From contig JADKAZ010000001.1 of assembly GCA_016719015.1 (NCBI GenBank), positions 1,445,483 through 1,509,482 on the forward strand: a DNA stretch of 64,000 bases, in the 5' to 3' direction. Made by a program: the position numbers and the translations under genes. Source of the stretch: Chitinophagaceae bacterium (GTDB taxonomy: Bacteria > Bacteroidota > Bacteroidia > Chitinophagales > Chitinophagaceae). The stretch's first letter is position 1. Every line of letters starts with the position of its first letter. The notes under the pieces were generated by a model that worked only from the letters and a program-made list of their open reading frames with translations, was not told where the DNA came from and searched no databases. Below, one piece after another: positions 17,970 to 26,398 of the stretch.

Positions 17970-18963
17970 TAAAATATTGTTCTAATCTGAAAGTACAAGC
18001 ATTTTGCAATTGCAGCAAATGTTGCTGCTGCTTTATTAATAACTGCTCTGCCGTTGCTAGGTCAGTCATACGAAAATGAATCTTATCTCCTGCTTTCATT
18101 TGTGCCAGCTTTGTATGATGGGCTGTAATAACATGAGCCACTCTTGGATAGCCTCCGGTGGTCTGGTGATCGGCCATCAGCACTATCAGTCCGCCATCGG
18201 GTAATAACTGAATGGTGCCAAAACTTACAGCCGAAGAAACCACTTCATCATTTATCATGCTATGTAATGGAATATTATTTAACCGGTACCCCATTCTGTC
18301 TGATTGCTGTGTGATCACAAAAGAAGTCATCGTAAAATTTTCTTTCGACTCATTGGTCAGCCGTTCCCATTCGTTACCCGGTAGCATCAATATTTCATCA
18401 TTCCCGTTAATCCCTGGTTGAGCAGCAGTAAGATATTTTGTATCCGCCTGCCAGGATAAAACTTTAAAATCATCCAATGAAGCGGAAGAAAAAAATGGCT
18501 GATTAATTAATAGTTCATCATCCTTATGGAGGTTTCTTCCATTAAACCCTCCGGCTTTTGCTTTCAGATGGGTGCTGTAACTATTTAACCAGGGTTTGAT
18601 AGCAATTCCACCCTTTACAGTAAGGTATGCCCTTGCACCACTTACCGGCTTATGAAATTGCAGCAGATCATTCTTTCTCACAATAATGCAATGAAGATTC
18701 GGCACCGGTTCTCCATTGATACTCGCAGAAAAATCAGCACCTCCCAATGCAATGAGTGCCGGTTGAGTGAACATAAAAACAGAAGCAGGAAAATGTAATT
18801 CAATAAGAGCTTCGCCGGGTTTATTTCCCACCAACATATTCGTTACCTGCATGGCATATTTATCCATAGCCCCTGTAGGATTAATACCTAACAGCTGATG
18901 GCCATAACGACCCATATCCTGGATGGTATCTAATATGCCCGCCTTGATAACTTTCAAACTCAT
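17953..18963 (-). CDS. pxpC: 5-oxoprolinase subunit PxpC (biotin-dependent carboxyltransferase family)
   Basis: A 336-residue KipA/PxpC homologue. It starts SLKVIKAGILDTIQDMGRYGHQLLGIN and contains QQSDRMGYRL and LMADHQTTGGYPRVAHVI, hallmark blocks of the family (allophanate hydrolase subunit 2 fold). It forms the PxpBC complex that activates 5-oxoproline for hydrolysis with PxpA. Length and motifs are complete. The KipA name in Bacillus reflects a role in sporulation signalling that is not expected here. Confidence 0.93.
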   Translation of the reverse strand: MSLKVIKAGILDTIQDMGRYGHQLLGINPTGAMDKYAMQVTNMLVGNKPGEALIELHFPASVFMFTQPALIALGGADFSASINGEPVPNLHCIIVRKNDLLQFHKPVSGARAYLTVKGGIAIKPWLNSYSTHLKAKAGGFNGRNLHKDDELLINQPFFSSASLDDFKVLSWQADTKYLTAAQPGINGNDEILMLPGNEWERLTNESKENFTMTSFVITQQSDRMGYRLNNIPLHSMINDEVVSSAVSFGTIQLLPDGGLIVLMADHQTTGGYPRVAHVITAHHTKLAQMKAGDKIHFRMTDLATAEQLLIKQQQHLLQLQNACTFRLEQYFNEHHH

Positions 18964-19014
18964 TTTTACCGCAGAGACGGAGAGGTGCAGAGATTCATCA
19001 GGCTGATGACTTCA

Positions 19015-19743
19015 TTATTTCTGCGGCTCTGCTATTTTTATTTTTTCAAATTCATTTTTATCGATTGGATAAAACTGTACTAAATCCCCAACCCTTAGTA
19101 ATGTTGGGGCTAAACTCGCTGCGTCAAATAATTTTATTGGTGTTCTCCCGATAATTTGCCAGCCTCCCGGTGATGCCAGTGGATAAATACCGGTTTGCTT
19201 TCCGGCAATACCAACACTTCCGGCTGCTACATTAACCGGTTGGGATTTACGTGGAGTTGCAATTTTCTCATCTACCTCTCCCATATAAGCAAAGCCGGGG
19301 AGGAAGCCAAGCATATATACGTTGTAGCTTTTAGCCGTGTGAAAACTTATCACTTCTTCTACAGAAATATTTTTCACTGCTGCTAATTGCTGAATATCGC
19401 TTGCAAATTCTGTGTCATAACAAACAGGGATTTTTATTATCCTTTCTTCACCATCCTTTTGCAAGATGGGCTGCTTCAACCTTTCTTCCAACAGTTGTTG
19501 CATGGTTTCAAAGGCAGTTAGGCCAGGATTCAATTTTCGAATAGCTGCTACATCATAATAAACAGTCAGGGAGCTATAGGCGGGAACCGCTTCAATCATT
19601 CCTGGCAGCGGAGTCTGTTGTAATTGGTTAAATCTTGCAATGACTTCTTTATTAATATCGATATCTATATAATTACCAAAGTCAACAGTGATGGCAGCAT
19701 CGCCCAATGAAAAAATGTTGTATGAAAAGCCTGTGTAATTCAT
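19015..19743 (-). CDS. pxpB: 5-oxoprolinase subunit PxpB (KipI-like)
   Basis: A 242-residue KipI/PxpB family protein. It contains PVCYDTEFASDI, YNVYMLGFLPGFAYMGEV and ASPGGWQIIGRTP, the conserved blocks of allophanate hydrolase subunit 1-like proteins. I chose ATG 19743 over 19791 because the upstream option would run into the divergent radical SAM gene and adds a non-conserved tail. It is the first gene of the pxp operon, with a 51-base gap before pxpC. Only ~41 bases separate it from the divergent gene, so the promoters must overlap. Confidence 0.9.
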   Translation of the reverse strand: MNYTGFSYNIFSLGDAAITVDFGNYIDIDINKEVIARFNQLQQTPLPGMIEAVPAYSSLTVYYDVAAIRKLNPGLTAFETMQQLLEERLKQPILQKDGEERIIKIPVCYDTEFASDIQQLAAVKNISVEEVISFHTAKSYNVYMLGFLPGFAYMGEVDEKIATPRKSQPVNVAAGSVGIAGKQTGIYPLASPGGWQIIGRTPIKLFDAASLAPTLLRVGDLVQFYPIDKNEFEKIKIAEPQK

Positions 19744-19784
19744 GCTAAGACCATTTGAAGATAGCAACTTAACTTTACCGGCTG

Positions 19785-20816
19785 ATGGCAAGATTAAACC
19801 GGAGAGACAGTTTCAATTTATTATCCAAGCTTACACCCCGCCGTGCATGGAATGGGATAAAGGTCCTGAGCAGTTATTATATCAGTAAATGGACCAAAAG
19901 ACCTGTTCAATGGGGTTATCCTGTTTCGATTTCTTTTGAGCCAACCACATCCTGTAATCTTAGATGCCCTGAATGTCCGAGTGGGTTACGAGCATTTACA
20001 CGGCCAACCGGGATGTTACAAAGGGATTTTTTCAGTGAAACCATTGACCAGTTATCAAAAGATCTCCTGTACCTCGTTTTTTATTTCCAGGGAGAGCCCT
20101 ACCTGAATCCCGGATTTTTGGATATGGTGGACTATGCATCGAAGAAAAGAATTTATACGGCCACTTCTACCAATGCTCATTACCTGACTGATGAAAATGC
20201 CAGACGAACTATAGAAAGCGGATTAGATCGTTTGATTATTTCTATTGACGGAACTACACAGGATGTTTATCAGCAGTACCGTGTGGGCGGTCAGCTTGAT
20301 AAAGTAATAGAAGGAGCAAAAAATATTGTAAAGTGGAAAAAGGAACTGAAAAGTAAAACACCATTTATTGTTTTCCAGTTCCTGGTAGTAAAACCTAATG
20401 AACACCAGATAGAGGAAGTAAAGCAATTAGCCAAAGAAGTGGGTGTGGATGATGTATGGTTTAAAACGGCGCAGATATATGATTATGAAACAGATCCCAA
20501 TAATTTAATCCCCACCATTGATAAATATAGCCGCTATCGCAAAACAGCGAACGGGCATGAGTTTAAGGGTAAATTAGCCAATCATTGCTGGCGACTTTGG
20601 CATGACCCGGTAATAACCTGGGACGGATTAGTAGCCCCCTGCTGTTTTGATAAGGATGCACAGCACCAGTTGGGTGATTTAAAGAAAAAAACGTTCAAAG
20701 AAATCTGGAAGAACGGGGAATACACTAAATTTCGAAAACAGATTTTACAAGGGCGCAAAAATATAGATATATGTGCCAATTGCTCGGAAGGAACAAAAGT
20801 CTGGAGCAAGGATTAG
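19785..20816 (+). CDS. Radical SAM / SPASM-type protein
   Basis: A 343-residue radical SAM enzyme. The [4Fe-4S] motif C-x3-C-x2-C is at residues 57, 61 and 64 (TSCNLRCPEC), with a SAM-binding YFQGEP block after it. A C-terminal SPASM-like region has CWRLWH, GLVAPCCFDKD and ICANC, suitable for an auxiliary cluster. Family members modify peptides, sugars or act as maturases. No peptide precursor or partner gene is visible nearby, so the substrate is unknown. Confidence 0.88.
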   Translation: MARLNRRDSFNLLSKLTPRRAWNGIKVLSSYYISKWTKRPVQWGYPVSISFEPTTSCNLRCPECPSGLRAFTRPTGMLQRDFFSETIDQLSKDLLYLVFYFQGEPYLNPGFLDMVDYASKKRIYTATSTNAHYLTDENARRTIESGLDRLIISIDGTTQDVYQQYRVGGQLDKVIEGAKNIVKWKKELKSKTPFIVFQFLVVKPNEHQIEEVKQLAKEVGVDDVWFKTAQIYDYETDPNNLIPTIDKYSRYRKTANGHEFKGKLANHCWRLWHDPVITWDGLVAPCCFDKDAQHQLGDLKKKTFKEIWKNGEYTKFRKQILQGRKNIDICANCSEGTKVWSKD

Positions 20817-20864
20817 TTACTCACCGCTTTCCTCTCCTGAAATGGAAAGAAAAACTGAACTGCT

Positions 20865-21362
20865 ATGCAAATACCATCCTCAATATCTACCCGCCTGCAG
20901 TACCAGCATAAATCATTAATGGATATCATTGATGGCTTATCGGATGAACAAATAAGGCGGCAAGTAATTACGGGTAAATGGTCCATATTTGAAAATATCG
21001 TTCACCTGCAAACCTACCAGCACACATTTGTGAGCCGTGTAAAAGATATATTGAGGGAGAACAATCCTGTTTTTCCCCGATACACCGCTGAAGGAGACCC
21101 GGAATTTCTTGAAAATTGTAGCAAGTCCACAAGAGAAATTATGCAGGATATGATTACACTAAGAAAAGAAATGGCGGCAGAAATCACCTCCTTTCCCCCG
21201 ACTGACCTGGTTAAAAAAGGTACCCATCCGGCATTTGGGGAAATGACATTGTTAGAATGGCTGAACTTCTTTTTGTTGCATGAAGCACATCACTTGTTTG
21301 CCATATTCAAACTGGCAGCAACCTTAAAAATTGCTAAACCCGGCGGAGAATACAGCGAATAA
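20865..21362 (+). CDS. DinB family protein
   Basis: A 165-residue four-helix-bundle protein of the DinB/YfiT-like superfamily. The metal-binding histidines fit at IVHLQTYQH in the first half and HEAHHLF near the C-terminus. Family members are putative metal-dependent hydrolases or thiol transferases with no established role for most. It starts 49 bases after the radical SAM gene and may be co-transcribed with it. Confidence 0.85.
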   Translation: MQIPSSISTRLQYQHKSLMDIIDGLSDEQIRRQVITGKWSIFENIVHLQTYQHTFVSRVKDILRENNPVFPRYTAEGDPEFLENCSKSTREIMQDMITLRKEMAAEITSFPPTDLVKKGTHPAFGEMTLLEWLNFFLLHEAHHLFAIFKLAATLKIAKPGGEYSE

Positions 21363-21699
21363 AAAAGGAGGCCGTCAAAACCATCGCTTTTCTTCTTCTC
21401 CCTATCGACACTACACTACCATTTTTTCATTTCATCAAAAATGGAAGTGTAGAAAGAAGTAAAGCCTTCAATAAAATGGCGGAAAGATTCGGATAAAAGT
21501 TTCATGGTTCGGTGGAATTATAAGGTTTGTACTACAAATCAATTCATTTTCCTGAAATATTACAATACCACAAAGAGGTGATTTTTGGCTGTATAGCTGC
21601 GTGGTCAATGTTAATAATTTATAAAGCTGTTGCTGGTTAGCAACAGGAATGATGTAAGGTCCGGTGAACCTGATTTTTATCTGCCTGAAATTTGTGGTT
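21363..21699. other. Gene-free region with a long imperfect hairpin
   Basis: No gene is seen in these 337 bases between convergent genes. A strong hairpin lies at 21411-21452: CTACACT-A-CCATTTTT pairs with AAAAATGG-A-AGTGTAG (15 of 16 positions, one A-A mismatch) around a 10-base loop. It lacks a following T-tract, so it may be a processing or bidirectional termination structure. Confidence 0.5.
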
Positions 21700-24600
21700 C
21701 TAATGAATAGCGGCCACTTTTTCTAAAATTAATTTGACCAGTTCCTCTTTATTACCTGCTTCTACTTGATGTTCCTGCCGTGTGGTGGATGATTTGATGA
21801 CGAGTTTTAGTATGATCTTATTTCCTGTCCGCAAGTAGCGACCATTAAGTTTATACGCATCAGGATATTCCCTGACATCCCAAAATACCAGCTTAGAATC
21901 ACCCTTTGATGAAGCCGCATCTTCCATAGCATCATCCACTATTATACTTAATCCTAAAACATCTTCCGGTTCTACTTCATCCTGGAAATTGGAACGTATG
22001 AATACGGGTTTAACAGGAGACAATTTTACCGCTGCCACATCTTCAGAAGTCATTTCTCCAATATCAAAACTCTGGGCACCGTAAGGGCTAAAAACCTGCG
22101 GCTTTTGAATGCCGCCAATACCTTCGGCCAAAAATGGAACCCTGTCACGGGCATACTGAAATAGCAAACCAATATCAATAAACCGGTTATTACGTAATGC
22201 TGCACCCCTTATGGATTCTATAATACTATAAGTTAGTACACCCTGACCATACCGGCTGGCCTCATAGCTTACCGCATCCGCAGCACAACCTGTAATGATG
22301 TGCATACCTGCCCTGTCTTTCATTCTATCCAAAGCTTTAAGGGTACCCGATGAAATATCCCTTTTCGCCATCATATTATCAATTGCTTTACCAGATGCAC
22401 ATGCATCAATCATCAGCACCTGTTTCAGTGCAGGAATTTTTTTGATCAGTTCCACTAATTCTGCGCCAGAAATAGTTGCAGTTTTGCGAATAGCCGGATC
22501 ATTGTACGCTTCCACACTGGCAGAGTATGCTTCTTTAGTAAGATAATAGAAATCTCCATTGGCGCCGCCCCAATTAATTCCATGTCCCGATAAATAAACA
22601 ACCAGTACATCTGTTGATTTTGCACGGCGGGCAATACTATCAAAAATGCTGATGATATTTTTCCGGGTGGGTTGCAAGGAGGATTGGTTAGATTCGGTAG
22701 TCAGCAGCCAGCTCGTAGTTTTTGATGTTCCAAACAATCGTTTTGCACCTAACGAAAGTGTTTGTTCCATGTTTATAGCATCTTTCGATGGATATTTTAA
22801 ATCTATACCTGTATTGGTATAATCACTAACGCCTACTGCTAGTATATATAGAGATGGACGTTCTGCCGGAGTTGCAGAAGCATCTGAACGATAGCCAACC
22901 TTAAATCCTTTACTTACCAGGTATCCTTCTTTGTTGTAAACTTTCACGGTTACTTCATTCATGGTATCCGAAAGCAGGTAAGGATGATTCTTCAAATTGT
23001 AATTTACCTGATAAGTAAGAGCATCCGGATTAGCAGATCCGCCGCGGGCATCTGATACAACTTCTTTTCCGTTGATATAAATGACTGTACGGCCAATTCC
23101 GCCACCCCGGTTGGATAAGTCAACATTTAATTTTCCCGTTGTTTTATCCAGCTTAAGATTGACAGCAGGGTATAATTTCACTTCGCCCAGCTGTTGTACA
23201 TCCCGCAAGGGCTCATTGCTATAGCCTAAAATCTTTCGCAATAGTCCTGGCTCATAATATCTTTCTTTCAATTGTTCCAGGTCAATCACTTCCAATCCGG
23301 CAGTATAATGTAAAATTGTCTTGATTCCTTTGGGAGTTCCATCAAACAATCCCGAAGGGGTTACTACAACATAATCATTCCCCATTTCTTCCATAGACAC
23401 CAGCGTTGCCAGTTCTTTTTTTTCAGCAAGGTCCCATATTTTTATTTGAGAATCGGAACTACCGCTGAAAAGCAGACGGCTATCAGCGCTGAATACTACG
23501 GAGGTTACTTCGGCATAATGACCCTGAAATTCTTTTACCAGTTTACCGGTTGCTGCCTCCCAAACTTTCAATTCTGTCTTTCCCCAATCTCCGCCACCAC
23601 CGGCAATATATTTTCCATCATTACTAACAGCAAGATCTAGCAAATTCCATAAGCTGCCTTCCAATTCTTCTGTGGGTCGACCATCAGCGAGAGAGAATTT
23701 TTTCAGCCCTTTTATATAGTATTGTCCACCGGGTACAAACTCGACATCCGCTTTTCCTGCTTTTAAATTGGTGAAGATAATTTTTTGATCAGGCCATCTT
23801 ATCAGTACATCATCATATATATATCCCTCGTTATCATCCGAATCAACAACTTCTACCGTAAGAAGCAGGTATTTCCCATCCCTGGAAAACTTTGCCACCT
23901 GCAGTGAACTATTTTCGTAACGGGAGTTGTTCTTTAAAAACTCGCTGAAGTTGATAATATTAACACCCGGAAGGGTTTCTTTAGAGGGGCTGTTGGTTAA
24001 TATCGTTTTCCCGTCGGGGCTGAAGCAGGTAATTATGCCGTTACCAGAAGTATCTTTAAAATAATCCGATTTCATTTTTTCAAGATCATATGCACCCATG
24101 TATATTCCTGGACCGTCAGTTATGAGGTATTTACCCGCAGTATCCGATTGCATATCTGTAATCTTACCATAGTAACCGCTGAAAAATGTAACCCTTTCCG
24201 ACTTATCTAAGTTCCATTTTTCAAGTTTGGAACTACCCGAACTTTCATCATACCCTGCAGCGTATAGATTATTACCATCGTTCGATAAAAGCAGTTTACT
24301 GACCGGAAGATTATAACCGGAAAAAGTTTTTAAACTATTGCCCGTGCCTGCATCCCATAACCTTAGTGACCGGTCGAAACTGCCGCCACTGATAAGTAGT
24401 TTACCATCCTTGCTGCAATCCAGGCTATACACACGGTCTTTATGGCCTTTCAGGGTAGTAACCGGCTTGCCTGTTGCTACCTCCCATTTAATAATTGTAT
24501 TATCAAAACTGCCACTAAAGAAATATTTTCCATCCTTAGAAAAAACCAGTGCATCAACATTTTCAGAATGTTTTTCGGATTCAAACTTTAGTTTCCGTGA

Positions 24601-25326
24601 AGACAAATCCCAGCATTGTACTTTTTTATTAATAGCAGTCACTATCCATTTTCCATCTGGGCTGACATCCATACCTTCAATTCTATCATTTGCTTTGCGG
24701 GTATCAAAAGAGTCAACTATTTTGCCACTATTTATATCCCAGAGCAATAGTTCATTGTCTGAAATACCTCCACCGGCACTTACCATAAAATTTGTTCCCG
24801 GAACGAGACGCACACTACGGATATTTTCTTTTGCACCGCTGAATATTTTTAATTGTTTACCCGTATTTCTATCCCAGATACGGATAGTTGAATCAAAGCC
24901 TCCACTGATGATCTGGCTCCCGTTTTTATTAAAGATTGCCGACCAGACATATTCACTGTGACCTTTAAATTCCCTGATCAGTTTACCAGTTACCACATCC
25001 CACAGTTTCAATTCGCCAAATTCATAAGACCCGCCACCTGTTAAAAGATATTTGCCATCAGGACTGAAACAAATAGAAGTAACATATCCCTGGTGACCTT
25101 TAACGGTTCTTATCTCCCGGCCACTTTCCACTTCCCAGAGTTTATAGGTAAAATCGGCGCTTCCGCTGGCAGCATATTTACCATCAGGGCTAAAGGCAAC
25201 GCAATAAACAATTTTGGAATGCCCTAATTGCACTTTCAATTCAGCCTTTTGTGCTGTACTGGTTTGCACTATTATCAACAGAAAAAAAATGCTGATACCA
25301 ACGCTATTACGCAGGTGCAAATTCAT
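21700..25326 (-). CDS. WD40-caspase family protein no. 1 (distinct subfamily)
   Basis: A 1208-residue exported protein: signal peptide ending TSTAQ, roughly a dozen WD40 repeats (residues ~30-660, e.g. FSPDGKYAASGS ... LWEVESG), a beta-rich linker, and a C14 caspase-like domain (~827-1080). The dyad is His915 in VYLSGHG and Cys976 in MIDACASG. A further ~110-residue C-terminal domain, absent from the other four copies, follows. The caspase sequence differs clearly from copies 2-5. The likely role is a periplasmic or surface protease controlled by propeller-mediated binding. The trigger and substrate are unknown. Confidence 0.9.
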   Translation of the reverse strand: MNLHLRNSVGISIFFLLIIVQTSTAQKAELKVQLGHSKIVYCVAFSPDGKYAASGSADFTYKLWEVESGREIRTVKGHQGYVTSICFSPDGKYLLTGGGSYEFGELKLWDVVTGKLIREFKGHSEYVWSAIFNKNGSQIISGGFDSTIRIWDRNTGKQLKIFSGAKENIRSVRLVPGTNFMVSAGGGISDNELLLWDINSGKIVDSFDTRKANDRIEGMDVSPDGKWIVTAINKKVQCWDLSSRKLKFESEKHSENVDALVFSKDGKYFFSGSFDNTIIKWEVATGKPVTTLKGHKDRVYSLDCSKDGKLLISGGSFDRSLRLWDAGTGNSLKTFSGYNLPVSKLLLSNDGNNLYAAGYDESSGSSKLEKWNLDKSERVTFFSGYYGKITDMQSDTAGKYLITDGPGIYMGAYDLEKMKSDYFKDTSGNGIITCFSPDGKTILTNSPSKETLPGVNIINFSEFLKNNSRYENSSLQVAKFSRDGKYLLLTVEVVDSDDNEGYIYDDVLIRWPDQKIIFTNLKAGKADVEFVPGGQYYIKGLKKFSLADGRPTEELEGSLWNLLDLAVSNDGKYIAGGGGDWGKTELKVWEAATGKLVKEFQGHYAEVTSVVFSADSRLLFSGSSDSQIKIWDLAEKKELATLVSMEEMGNDYVVVTPSGLFDGTPKGIKTILHYTAGLEVIDLEQLKERYYEPGLLRKILGYSNEPLRDVQQLGEVKLYPAVNLKLDKTTGKLNVDLSNRGGGIGRTVIYINGKEVVSDARGGSANPDALTYQVNYNLKNHPYLLSDTMNEVTVKVYNKEGYLVSKGFKVGYRSDASATPAERPSLYILAVGVSDYTNTGIDLKYPSKDAINMEQTLSLGAKRLFGTSKTTSWLLTTESNQSSLQPTRKNIISIFDSIARRAKSTDVLVVYLSGHGINWGGANGDFYYLTKEAYSASVEAYNDPAIRKTATISGAELVELIKKIPALKQVLMIDACASGKAIDNMMAKRDISSGTLKALDRMKDRAGMHIITGCAADAVSYEASRYGQGVLTYSIIESIRGAALRNNRFIDIGLLFQYARDRVPFLAEGIGGIQKPQVFSPYGAQSFDIGEMTSEDVAAVKLSPVKPVFIRSNFQDEVEPEDVLGLSIIVDDAMEDAASSKGDSKLVFWDVREYPDAYKLNGRYLRTGNKIILKLVIKSSTTRQEHQVEAGNKEELVKLILEKVAAIH

Positions 25327-25382
25327 ATTGAAATATACTAAATAAAATTCTGTTGCCTTTAACAGATAAAATTTGGTAATTC

Positions 25383-25416
25383 AATGTTGCAACATTAATT
25401 TTGTTGTTCAAACATT
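25383..25416 (+). promoter_or_regulatory. Tandem palindromic operator, probably for the MarR regulator
   Basis: Two TGTT-NN-AACA palindromes (TGTTGCAACA at 25385-25394 and TGTTCAAACA at 25405-25414) lie exactly 20 bp apart, each followed by TTAATT. They precede the SnoaL-like gene, which is followed by marR. This spacing, two helical turns, suits a dimeric regulator bound twice on one DNA face. Confidence 0.55.
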
Positions 25417-25437
25417 AATTACTTAAAATATACTATT

Positions 25438-25791
25438 ATGACAGATTTAAGAACACAGGTTGACCAACTCAACCAAATGATCCTTGAAGGAAAAATTCTT
25501 GATGCTTTTGAAAAATTTTATGCAGACGATGTAGTAATGCAGGATAACAATTACCCGGTAAGAGTGGGTAAAGAGGTGAACCGCCAGTATGAAGAAGCTT
25601 TTGTAAATGGCCTTACGGAATTCCGTGGTGCGAAGGTGGTTAACACTCTTATCAGCGATGGTCTTGCGGTAGTAGAGTGGTGGTTTGACTATACACACAA
25701 AGATTATGGTGTACGTAATTACACACAGCTTTCTGTTCAGCGCTGGAACGGAGGTAAAATTGTTGAGGAAAAATTCTATTATAATAATTAA
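25438..25791 (+). CDS. SnoaL/NTF2-like protein
   Basis: A 117-residue cone-shaped alpha+beta-barrel protein of the SnoaL-like/NTF2 superfamily. Typical features are the N-terminal helices (ILDAFEKFYADDVVMQDN) and the closing strands (YTQLSVQRWNGGKIVEEKFYY). Such proteins bind small hydrophobic ligands or act as isomerases or cyclases; the ligand here is unknown. It is preceded by a tandem operator and followed by a hairpin and a marR gene, which suggests control by that regulator. Confidence 0.82.
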   Translation: MTDLRTQVDQLNQMILEGKILDAFEKFYADDVVMQDNNYPVRVGKEVNRQYEEAFVNGLTEFRGAKVVNTLISDGLAVVEWWFDYTHKDYGVRNYTQLSVQRWNGGKIVEEKFYYNN

Positions 25792-25816
25792 TACTCTCTG
25801 TTTAAGCGAACTTGAA

Positions 25817-25855
25817 AAAGTTTTGGGTTAACATAAGGACTTAACCCAAAACTTT
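25817..25855 (+). terminator. 15-bp perfect hairpin between SnoaL-like and marR genes
   Basis: AAAGTTTTGGGTTAA pairs perfectly with TTAACCCAAAACTTT around a 9-base loop, followed by CTATTTTTAT. It could be a terminator or partial attenuator that lowers marR expression relative to the upstream gene. Confidence 0.6.
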
Positions 25856-25882
25856 CTATTTTTATCAAACAACTTTTCTGAT

Positions 25883-26341
25883 ATGGGCATAGACCAGGAT
25901 ATAAAACAGGCAAAATTCAGGAACCCCCACCAGAAAGCGGCTATCAACCTTATCTACACGGTAGGTTGGATGAGGGACAAAACAAAATGTGTTTTTGAAG
26001 CAGAAGATATTACAGCACAACAGTTCAATATACTACGCATCTTAAGGGGCAGTTTCCCGGAACCCCTTTCTACTTTACAGATAAGAGAAAGAATGCTGGA
26101 AAAAATGAGTGATACAAGTCGTATTGTTGACAGGCTCATTGCAAAAGGATTAGTAAAAAAAATTACCTGCAAAAATGATCGCCGCCTCGTAGATGTCATT
26201 ATTACTGATAAAGGTAAAAAGCTATTAGAGCGGTTAGATATCCGCCAGGATGAAATAGATAGAGTTTTGGGTAACCTTTCAGAAAAAGATGCTAATATTC
26301 TCAGCGACCTGCTGGATAAGATTCGGGATGGGGTTGAATAA
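25883..26341 (+). CDS. MarR family transcriptional regulator
   Basis: A 152-residue winged-helix regulator. It has the N-terminal dimerisation helix, the recognition region (PLSTLQIRERMLEKMSDTSRIVDRLIAKGLV) and the wing (KNDRRLVDVIITDKG), with the family's D-R-R triad. MarR dimers usually repress nearby genes and release DNA upon ligand binding. The tandem TGTT-NN-AACA palindromes upstream of the neighbouring SnoaL-like gene are the obvious candidate target. Confidence 0.9.
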   Translation: MGIDQDIKQAKFRNPHQKAAINLIYTVGWMRDKTKCVFEAEDITAQQFNILRILRGSFPEPLSTLQIRERMLEKMSDTSRIVDRLIAKGLVKKITCKNDRRLVDVIITDKGKKLLERLDIRQDEIDRVLGNLSEKDANILSDLLDKIRDGVE

Positions 26342-26398
26342 TGTATTTTTGCCGGATTCATAATAGCGAACCCTGATTGTTCATCCGAATCTGAAAAC

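Noticed and set aside
24338..24961. Long open frame on the plus strand opposite caspase no. 1 (207 residues)
   Set aside because: It is antisense to a well-supported WD40 region and its Ser/Leu-rich sequence is a typical shadow.
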